A stretch of DNA of 12,314 nucleotides from NCBI GenBank assembly GCA_046728075.1, contig JBKPDV010000015.1, positions 1 to 12,314 of the forward strand. Direction: 5' to 3'. This document shows positions 1 through 5,483 of this stretch, piece after piece. Positions within the stretch are counted from its first letter, which is position 1; each line of letters begins with the position of its first letter. Origin of the DNA: JBKPDV01 sp046728075 (GTDB taxonomy: Bacteria; Acidobacteriota; Thermoanaerobaculia; UBA5066; Gp7-AA6). Under the pieces are notes generated by a model that worked only from the letters and a program-made list of their open reading frames with translations, ran no database searches and was not told where the DNA came from. The position numbers and the translations under genes were made by a program.

Positions 1-2
1 TT

Positions 3-455
3 CTCCTCTTCCTTCTGACCCACGGTCACCAGGATCCGGGGTTCGGCGCCTATCCCTTCTTCGAGCAATGGGCGGGCGGCCGGTTCGTGGCGACCGGCCC
101 CGAAGCCCGCTTTGTCGAGCAGTCGGCGCTGTTCTTTGCTCCGGCCTACCTCGTGACGCTGCTCTTTGTCCTCTTCATCGCCGTCGCCGAGTCCGGGCTC
201 TTCGGCCCACGCCCGAAGCCGGCCCGGTCCGCCTACCGCCGAGCCTTCGGGCTCGCGTACGCCGGGCTTCTCCTGGTCTCGACCGGGGTCCTGGTGGTCT
301 TGGGCGAGAAGACAGCCGCGCGAGTCGCGCCCGGCGCCCTCGTCGCGCCGGTTTTGGTCGCTGCGGCTCCTTTCGGCGCGGCGATCGTGGCCTTTCCGCT
401 CGCAGCGGTTCTGGCCGGGCCGCTGGCTCTGCTCAAGCGGGCTGGCACCGTATGA
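3..455 (+). CDS. C-terminal part of an integral membrane protein, family unknown (partial)
   Basis: The gene enters from the left edge; 150 residues are visible and the frame is open from base 3. An internal GTG at 87 is not needed as a start, because the frame continues upstream with protein-like sequence (THGHQDPGFGAYPFFEQW). About three hydrophobic segments are visible, near residues 42-62, 81-101 and 111-140 of the visible part. They are joined by a short basic loop (GPRPKPARSAYRR), which suggests a cytoplasmic turn by the positive-inside rule. The stop TGA (453-455) overlaps the guaA ATG in an ATGA, so the two are probably translationally coupled. I recognise no family motif and assign no function; the existence of the gene is well supported by coupling and composition. 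Confidence 0.75.
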   Translation, partial: LLFLLTHGHQDPGFGAYPFFEQWAGGRFVATGPEARFVEQSALFFAPAYLVTLLFVLFIAVAESGLFGPRPKPARSAYRRAFGLAYAGLLLVSTGVLVVLGEKTAARVAPGALVAPVLVAAAPFGAAIVAFPLAAVLAGPLALLKRAGTV

Positions 456-1990
456 ACCCGGCAGCCCGCAGCATCGTCGTTCTGGACTTCGGCGGCCAAT
501 ACACGCAGCTGATCGCGCGGCGGATCCGGGACGCGCGTGTGTTCTCTGTCGTCCTCCCCCCCTCGTCGGGAGAAGCCGAAATTCGCAAGTGGAATCCGGC
601 GGGCCTCATCCTTTCGGGCGGCCCGCAGAGCGTTTACGAGCCGGATGCTCCGCGCCCGGCGGCCGATCCGCTCGCGTTCGGGGTGCCGACCCTCGGCCTC
701 TGCTACGGCATGCAGTGGCTTGCGCAGGCGTTGGGGGGCGAAGTCGCCAACGACGGCCGGGAGTACGGTCGCGCGGTCGCGCGGGTCGCGATCGACTCGC
801 CTCTCTTCACAGGCCTCGAAGAACAGCAGACGGTCTGGATGAATCACGGCGACTCGGTGAAGACGCCTCCGCCGGGAGCCCGGATCATCGGCTCCACCCC
901 CTCCAACCCGGTCGCCGGATTCGAGGACCGCGCGCGAGGCTTCTACGCAGTCCAGTTCCACCCGGAAGTTCGGCACACCGAGCATGGATCCCAGATCCTC
1001 GAGAACTTCATCTTCCGAGTCTGCGGAATCGTGCCGGAATGGACGATGGCGTCCTTCCGGGAACAGAAGATCGACGAGATCCGCCGGCAGGCCGGCAGCG
1101 GCGCGGTCGTCTGCGCGCTCTCGGGCGGCGTCGACTCCTCGGTGACGGCGATTCTCCTGCGAGAGGCGCTCGGCGATCGCGTGCATCCGATTCTGGTCGA
1201 TCACGGTCTGATGCGCGCGCACGAGGCGGACCAGGTCATCGAGGCCTTCCGCCACCACGGGATCGCCGTGCGAAAGGTCGACGCGTCGCAGCTGTTCCTC
1301 TCGCGGCTCGCGGGCATCACGGATCCGGAGGAGAAGCGGCGGATCATCGGGCGCACCTTCATCGAGGTCTTCGAGAAAGAGGCCAAGTCGATCCCCGACG
1401 CGCGATTTCTCGCGCAGGGAACGCTCTATCCCGACGTGATCGAGTCGGTCTCCATCAAGGGCCCCTCGGCGGTCATCAAGACCCATCACAACGTGGGAGG
1501 TCTGCCGGAGAAGCTCGGCCTCGAGCTCATCGAGCCCGTCCGCGAGCTCTTCAAGGACGAGGTGCGGCAGCTCGGCGCGGAGCTCGGACTTCCGCGCGAT
1601 TTTCTCAGCCGGCATCCCTTTCCCGGGCCGGGCCTCGCCGTCCGGATTCCCGGTGAGGTGACCCGCGAGAAGGTCGCGCTGCTCCAGAAGGCCGACGAGA
1701 TCGTGCTCGATGAGGTGCGCGCAGCCGGGCTCTACGACGCGATCTCCCAGGCGTTCGCGGTGCTGTTGCCGGTCAAGACGGTGGGCGTCATGGGTAATGC
1801 CCGCACGCACGAGTACGTCCTGGCTGTCCGGGCGGTTCAGACGACCGATTTCATGACCGCGGACTGGTTCCGCATGCCGCACGAAGTTCTCGACGCCATT
1901 GCCAACCGGGTCGTCCGCGAAGTCCGCGGAATCAACCGCGTTGTCTACGACGTGACCTCGAAGCCGCCTGCCACGATCGAGTGGGAGTAG
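452..1990 (+). CDS. guaA: GMP synthase (glutamine-hydrolysing)
   Basis: Cytosolic enzyme that converts XMP, ATP and glutamine to GMP, the last step of the guanine branch of purine synthesis. The protein has 512 residues, close to the usual length of bacterial GuaA. The N-terminal class I glutamine amidotransferase domain (about 1-190) has the nucleophile Cys84 in GLCYGMQ and the His170/Glu172 pair in QFHPEV. The ATP-pyrophosphatase domain follows, with its P-loop SGGVDSS at 224-230. The C-terminal dimerisation domain ends in the family-typical KPPATIEWE. The start is the ATG at 452, which overlaps the upstream stop. The frame extends further 5' to 68, but that part is out-of-frame reading of the membrane protein gene. 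No strong Shine-Dalgarno is visible, so coupling to the upstream gene probably drives initiation. All catalytic residues I looked for are present. Confidence 0.98.
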   Translation: MNPAARSIVVLDFGGQYTQLIARRIRDARVFSVVLPPSSGEAEIRKWNPAGLILSGGPQSVYEPDAPRPAADPLAFGVPTLGLCYGMQWLAQALGGEVANDGREYGRAVARVAIDSPLFTGLEEQQTVWMNHGDSVKTPPPGARIIGSTPSNPVAGFEDRARGFYAVQFHPEVRHTEHGSQILENFIFRVCGIVPEWTMASFREQKIDEIRRQAGSGAVVCALSGGVDSSVTAILLREALGDRVHPILVDHGLMRAHEADQVIEAFRHHGIAVRKVDASQLFLSRLAGITDPEEKRRIIGRTFIEVFEKEAKSIPDARFLAQGTLYPDVIESVSIKGPSAVIKTHHNVGGLPEKLGLELIEPVRELFKDEVRQLGAELGLPRDFLSRHPFPGPGLAVRIPGEVTREKVALLQKADEIVLDEVRAAGLYDAISQAFAVLLPVKTVGVMGNARTHEYVLAVRAVQTTDFMTADWFRMPHEVLDAIANRVVREVRGINRVVYDVTSKPPATIEWE

Positions 1991-2000
1991 CTGTCCGCTG

Positions 2001-2591
2001 TTGGATGTCCGCTTTCCGCCGCTGAACGTGAGCGAGCTTCCCATCCGGACCGCCCGCCTGGAACTTCGCGACCTCGTCGCGGAGGACTTCGAATCCGTTC
2101 ACCGCTATGCCTCGGATCCGCAGGTGACACGCTATCTCGCCTGGGGGCCCAACACCGAGGCGGAAACGCGCGCCTTTCTCCTCCGCGCACACGCGCACGC
2201 CTTGTTGCGCCCGCGTCGCGATTTCGAGCTCGGCGTGATTGACCGTGTCAGCGGCGAGCTCATCGGGGGCTGCGGCCTTCACTCACGCCGCGAACCTTCC
2301 CGAGAGTACGAGACGGGCTATTGCCTGCGGCGCGACTGGTGGGGCAAAGGCATCGGCTCCGAGACCGTTCGCGCCCTGGTCGATTTCGGATTCCGGAACA
2401 TCCGCGCGCATCGGATCTACGCCCAGGTCTCTCCCGGCAACGAAGCCTCCGCGAGACTTCTCGAGCGGCTCGGATTTCGCCTCGAAGGTCACTTGCGCCG
2501 GGACGAATACGTTCGGCAGGAGTGGCACGACACCCTCCTCTACGCGGTGCTGGAAGAGGAGTGGCGGAGTCCTCCCTCGACTCTCGCCTAG
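2001..2591 (+). CDS. GNAT-family N-acetyltransferase, RimJ/RimL type
   Basis: Predicted acetyl-CoA-dependent N-acetyltransferase of the Acetyltransf_3 (RimJ/RimL) group; the substrate cannot be told from the sequence. It has 196 residues from TTG at 2001, or 187 from an in-frame GTG at 2028. Neither has a convincing Shine-Dalgarno, so the start is uncertain. Visible family features are the N-terminal TARLELRDLVAEDFESVHRYASDP, the acetyl-CoA pyrophosphate loop in RRDWWGKGIGSE (about 110-121), and the ASARLLERLGF helix (about 149-159) followed by an HDTLLYAVLEEEW strand and helix. It begins 10 bases after guaA, so it is probably co-transcribed. Its TAG stop (2589-2591) lies inside the CTAG at the left tip of the inverted-repeat element, and its partner across the element does the same. 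Confidence 0.9.
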   Translation: MDVRFPPLNVSELPIRTARLELRDLVAEDFESVHRYASDPQVTRYLAWGPNTEAETRAFLLRAHAHALLRPRRDFELGVIDRVSGELIGGCGLHSRREPSREYETGYCLRRDWWGKGIGSETVRALVDFGFRNIRAHRIYAQVSPGNEASARLLERLGFRLEGHLRRDEYVRQEWHDTLLYAVLEEEWRSPPSTLA

Positions 2592-2606
2592 CAGGCCGCT
2601 GAAAAA
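2588..2606. repeat. Left terminal inverted repeat of the palindromic element
   Basis: Reads CTAGCAGGCCGCTGAAAAA. It matches the inverse of the right end at 18 of 19 positions (C/T difference at the tenth base). Its TAG is the stop codon of the acetyltransferase gene. Confidence 0.85.
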
Positions 2607-2861
2607 TGGATGCGGGCGTCGTGTCTCACTTTCGGCCGCAGGCGTTCGCTGCGCGAACAGCGGCCGAGAGATTCTGCTACCGGGGCAAGGCCCCCGGTCT
2701 TGTTGAAAACTCTCGGCTGCCGGTCGCAAGGCGACCGCCGCAGCCGAAAGCCGCGCGGGCCGTCTGCGGCGTCGCCGCTCCTCGCCGATGCACAGAGGCA
2801 TCGCCTTCGTCGCGGCTCCTTGCATCCGATCCCGCGGCGCTCGCAACGCCGCCTCACACCC

Positions 2862-2880
2862 TTTTTCAGCAGCCTGCTAG
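2862..2880. repeat. Right terminal inverted repeat of the palindromic element
   Basis: Reads TTTTTCAGCAGCCTGCTAG on the plus strand. The minus-strand TAG within its CTAG is the stop codon of the aminotransferase gene. On the plus strand the T5 run lies 9 bases after a GCGGCG/CGCCGC hairpin (2834-2852), so this end could also help terminate transcription coming from guaA and the acetyltransferase; that role is inferred. Confidence 0.85.
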
Positions 2881-3959
2881 GAGAAACCGCCCTGCTCAAG
2901 AGCGCGCCCGATTGCGGCGAGGCCTCGCTCGAGCGGATCGGTCGCGCCGCCGAAACCGATGCGGAAGTGGGCGGGGGAGTCGAAAAAAGTGCCAGGCACG
3001 AGGGCGACTCCCGTCTGCTCGAAAAGACGGCGCACGAACTCGGAAGCGTCGGCGACGCCGAGGAGGCGCGGAAACGCGATCGTGGACCGGGACTCCACGC
3101 ACGAGAGCTCCGGGCGGCCGGCCAGAAACGCTCGAACCAGTCGCGTGTTCGCCTCGACGATTCGCCGCGTTCGCTGAGCGAGTCGATCCATCTGCCCGAA
3201 AGCAACGACGGAGAGCCGGTCGGAGGGGATCGGGCTCCAGACGTCCATGACGTTACGGGTCCGCAGAATGCGACGCGTGATCTCCGACGAGGAGAGGATC
3301 CAGCCGCAGCGTAGCGAGGCGAGGCCGTAGGCCTTGGTCAGGCTGCTCGTCGTCAAGAAAAGCGGCGACCTCGTGGCCGCCGGAGCGGGGCGGTCCTCGA
3401 GCACCGTGTCGAGATAGACCTCGTCGAAGAGGATGGGAGTTCCGGTTCGCTCCGCGACTCGAGCGAGTCCGGCGAGCTCCTCTTCCGCTGCCAGAACGCC
3501 GGAGGGATTGTGAGGGTTGGTCACGACGATCAGACGGGTCTCCGGTCCGATCGCGGCGGCGATCCGCTCGGGATCGAGCCGATAGCCTTGCTCGAATCGG
3601 CGCTCGAACGTCGAGACGCCGGCGCCGACCAGGAGCGCGGCGCCGGGGAGGGGATCGTAATTGGGCGACTCGATGAGGACCTCTTCACCCGCCTCGACGA
3701 GAGCCGCAATCGCGAGAAAATTCGCCCCCGAGCAGCCGCCGGCCGTCGCCACCCTCTCGGGCGGGACACCCGAGTGCGTCGCGATCGCCTCGATCAGCGG
3801 AGCGTAGCCGTCCGGGCTCTCCCCGGCGATGTCGACCGCCTCGCGCGCGCCGGGAAGGTCGGACAGCGAACAAGCGAGCAGATTCGAGCCGGCCAGGTCG
3901 ATGCCGGGCACGGGACGCGTCTTCGCCCACTCCATGTAAGGGGCGCGGCTCTGTGTCAT
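2877..3959 (-). CDS. PLP-dependent class I/II aminotransferase
   Basis: Fold-type I pyridoxal-phosphate enzyme, predicted to move an amino group between an amino acid and a 2-oxo acid in the cytosol. It has 360 residues, slightly shorter than typical AspC/ArgD-type relatives. Visible motifs in order are the cofactor loop region GCSGANF (75-81), NPHNPSG (148-154, with Asn151), DEVY (179-182, Asp179 for the pyridine nitrogen and Tyr182), the Schiff-base lysine Lys209 in SSLTK, Arg217 in LASLRCGW, and the probable substrate-carboxylate Arg333 in HFRIGFG. The ATG at 3959 overlaps the permease TGA (ATGA on the minus strand), so the two genes are coupled. The same frame is open further upstream, but only as an out-of-frame read of the permease. 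Substrate is unknown; the permease partner points to an amino acid catabolic or salvage role (inference). Confidence 0.93.
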   Translation of the reverse strand: MTQSRAPYMEWAKTRPVPGIDLAGSNLLACSLSDLPGAREAVDIAGESPDGYAPLIEAIATHSGVPPERVATAGGCSGANFLAIAALVEAGEEVLIESPNYDPLPGAALLVGAGVSTFERRFEQGYRLDPERIAAAIGPETRLIVVTNPHNPSGVLAAEEELAGLARVAERTGTPILFDEVYLDTVLEDRPAPAATRSPLFLTTSSLTKAYGLASLRCGWILSSSEITRRILRTRNVMDVWSPIPSDRLSVVAFGQMDRLAQRTRRIVEANTRLVRAFLAGRPELSCVESRSTIAFPRLLGVADASEFVRRLFEQTGVALVPGTFFDSPAHFRIGFGGATDPLERGLAAIGRALEQGGFS

Positions 3960-5311
3960 GGCTCTTCCGTCAGTTGGGAGCCTGGGGCTTGCGACCGAGT
4001 ACCCCGGGTGAACCAGAAATAGAACGGCACGCCCACGGCAAGCAGCGCCGCGCCGAAGGCGGAACGCCGCGGGTTGGAGGCGATCGTGCTCGCGACGATC
4101 CCCACCGTCGCCGCGACGAAGAGAGCGGGCAGAACGGGGTAGAGGGGACTCCGAAAAGTCCCCGGTTCCCGTTTCTCCACCGGAAAGCGCCGGCGAAAGA
4201 CCAGGATCCCGGCGACAGTCAGAGCGAAAAAGATCGCGTCGCCGAAGACGACCGAGTCCACGAGCTCGCCGTAGGTCCCCGTCAGGACGAGCACGATTCC
4301 CCATCCGGCTTGAAACAGGATTGCCACAGCCGGTGTCTGGAATCGCGGATGCAGGGTCCCGAGGCTCGGAAAGAACACTCCATCCTTTCCCATCGCATAG
4401 TAGATGCGGGTCTGAGCGAGCAGCGTCAAGTCCAGGAAGCCAAACGCGGAGATCGCGATGGCCGCGGAGATCAGGCGGTCCGAGCCCGAGCCGAAGATCT
4501 CCCTCACGGCCTCTGCCGCAGGAGTCGCCGTCGCCGCGAGACCCGGTCGCGAGAGAACCAGGAGGTAAACGATGTTGGCGAGGAGATAGACCGCGATGAC
4601 GATGGCGATTCCTGCCATCAGCGCGATCGGAAGCGTTCGCTTCGGGTCGCGCGTCTCCTCGCTGACGAGATTGACGCTTTGCCATCCGCCGTACGTAAAA
4701 AAGATCGGAACGAGCGCCGCGCCAAAGGCCACGAGGCCGGCCCCGCCGGTGGAAACGGCGGCCCGTGATGCGGCGGCCGGCCTCGAAAGGAAGAGACCAC
4801 CCCCGATCAATATCGCCAGCGCGGCGAGCTTCAAGATCACGAGCACATTCAACAGGCGGCTGCCGGGCTTGACGCCCAGGACGTTGATTGCGGCCACGAC
4901 GGCAATGGAAACGACGGCCAGCACCGTGGCGCCGCTCGGACTACGGCCCGTCAGGCGCAGCGCGTATTCGGCGAACGCGATCGCGACGGCCGCGAGTCCT
5001 CCTCCCTGAATCATCAGGAGAGAGGCCCAGCCGAAGAGGAACGCCACGAGGGGGTGATAGGCCTCCCGCAGGTAGACGTACTCTCCCCCCGCGCGGGGAA
5101 AGAGCGTCGCGAGCTCCGCGAACGCAAACGCTCCGGCCAGGGCGATCGCCCCTCCGACGATCCACGCCGCGAGGACGAGCGTGCCGGAAGAAAGCCTCTG
5201 CGCGACCAGATGCGGGTTGATGAAGATTCCGGAGCCGATGATGCCGCCGACGACGACCATCGTCGCGTCGAAAGGGCCGAGCGCGCGGCGGAAGCTCATC
5301 GCGCGGAGCAT
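3956..5311 (-). CDS. APC-superfamily amino acid permease (LAT/SteT-like)
   Basis: Cytoplasmic-membrane amino acid transporter or exchanger of the amino acid-polyamine-organocation superfamily, about 451 residues with roughly twelve hydrophobic segments. The first transmembrane helix carries the APC substrate-loop signature GGIIGSGIF (22-30). The loop after the second helix reads FPRAGGEYVYLREAY (71-85). The sixth-helix region has YGGW (207-210) followed by EETRDPKRTLP, a pattern typical of the LAT/serine-threonine exchanger branch. Two ATG starts are possible. The one at 5311 has a GGAG two bases upstream, but both lie in a hairpin (5301-5321). The one at 5299 (MSFRRALGPFDATM) fits the usual APC N-terminus better. 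It is the first gene of a two-gene minus-strand unit with the aminotransferase and is divergent from dnaE. The amino acid carried cannot be deduced. Confidence 0.93.
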   Translation of the reverse strand: MLRAMSFRRALGPFDATMVVVGGIIGSGIFINPHLVAQRLSSGTLVLAAWIVGGAIALAGAFAFAELATLFPRAGGEYVYLREAYHPLVAFLFGWASLLMIQGGGLAAVAIAFAEYALRLTGRSPSGATVLAVVSIAVVAAINVLGVKPGSRLLNVLVILKLAALAILIGGGLFLSRPAAASRAAVSTGGAGLVAFGAALVPIFFTYGGWQSVNLVSEETRDPKRTLPIALMAGIAIVIAVYLLANIVYLLVLSRPGLAATATPAAEAVREIFGSGSDRLISAAIAISAFGFLDLTLLAQTRIYYAMGKDGVFFPSLGTLHPRFQTPAVAILFQAGWGIVLVLTGTYGELVDSVVFGDAIFFALTVAGILVFRRRFPVEKREPGTFRSPLYPVLPALFVAATVGIVASTIASNPRRSAFGAALLAVGVPFYFWFTRGTRSQAPGSQLTEEP

Positions 5312-5321
5312 AGCTCCGCGC
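5301..5321 (-). promoter_or_regulatory. Hairpin over the permease start codon
   Basis: Perfect 9-bp inverted repeat GCGCGGAGC / GCTCCGCGC around a 3-base loop. On the minus strand the loop and right arm contain the ATG at 5311, and the left arm contains GGAG. In mRNA this would bury the upstream start and leave the ATG at 5299 just below the stem. Direct observation of the repeat; a role in translation is inferred. Confidence 0.5.
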
Positions 5322-5328
5322 GCGGGAG

Positions 5329-5403
5329 TCGGGACTGGGAACTCGGGACTCGAAATTCTTGGAGACTCTCGTCGGATCTCGAGTCCCGAGTCCCGAGTCC
5401 CGA
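5329..5403. repeat. Inverted repeat of heptamer arms in the permease/dnaE divergent region
   Basis: Two 25-base arms (5329-5353 and 5379-5403) are reverse complements at 23 of 25 positions, separated by 25 bases. They are built from the heptamer CGAGTCC or its complement GGACTCG. The right side holds four perfect tandem copies (5380-5407); the left has one perfect copy (5346-5352) and degenerate ones. It lies upstream of both the minus-strand permease and the plus-strand dnaE, so it could form a long stem or act as a bidirectional insulator or terminator. No protein-coding signal is seen in 5312-5465. Confidence 0.8.
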
Positions 5404-5407
5404 GTCC
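5380..5407. repeat. Heptameric tandem repeat, four copies of CGAGTCC
   Basis: Four exact head-to-tail copies at 5380-5386, 5387-5393, 5394-5400 and 5401-5407. They form the right arm of the inverted repeat. Copy number in such repeats often varies between strains. Confidence 0.9.
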
Positions 5408-5447
5408 GAACAGCGACTCCTGGCTGAATTACGCTGGAAAGGAAAGC

Positions 5448-5477
5448 ACGACTGGTCGAGTTGCTGTGGCTTACAAT
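5448..5477 (+). promoter_or_regulatory. Candidate dnaE promoter
   Basis: A TACAAT -10-like hexamer at 5472-5477 (five of six to TATAAT) lies just before the likely dnaE start. The -35 is weak: ACGACT at 5448-5453 with an 18-base spacer shares only GAC with TTGACA. Expected transcription start is about 5484, the same base as the GTG start. Moderate to low confidence. Confidence 0.35.
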
Positions 5478-5483
5478 CGGCAC

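Larger units (their letters stand above)
2588..2880. mobile_element. MITE-like palindromic element (non-coding) between convergent genes
   Basis: A 293-bp block bounded by near-perfect 19-bp terminal inverted repeats at 2588-2606 and 2862-2880 (18 of 19 match). Each outer end is CTAG, which may be a 4-bp target duplication; the core is then 285 bp (2592-2876). The interior has no credible coding sequence but holds many short perfect hairpins: stems at 2644-2658, 2679-2698, 2713-2747 (about 15 bp with one 2-nt bulge), 2766-2778, 2786-2803 and 2834-2852. Open frames that cross it on both strands are low-complexity Arg/Ala/Pro-rich and run into neighbouring genes in the wrong frame. Size, terminal repeats, lack of a transposase and interior palindromes fit a miniature inverted-repeat transposable element mobilised in trans. 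The family is not identified, and repeat copies elsewhere in the genome cannot be seen from here. Confidence 0.75.

Noticed and set aside
68..451. N-terminal extension of guaA in the same frame
   Set aside because: The added 128 residues are Arg/Gly/Pro-rich. They are an out-of-frame read of the membrane protein gene. GuaA's amidotransferase domain begins right after the ATG at 452.
2606..3314. Plus-strand open frames crossing the palindromic element into the aminotransferase gene
   Set aside because: Arg/Ala/Ser-rich low complexity, antisense to a clear aminotransferase, and dependent on hairpin sequence for the first part.
3960..4685. N-terminal extension of the aminotransferase frame
   Set aside because: Antisense-free but out-of-frame read of the permease. 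ATGA coupling at 3956-3959 and the fold-type I N-terminus support the ATG at 3959.
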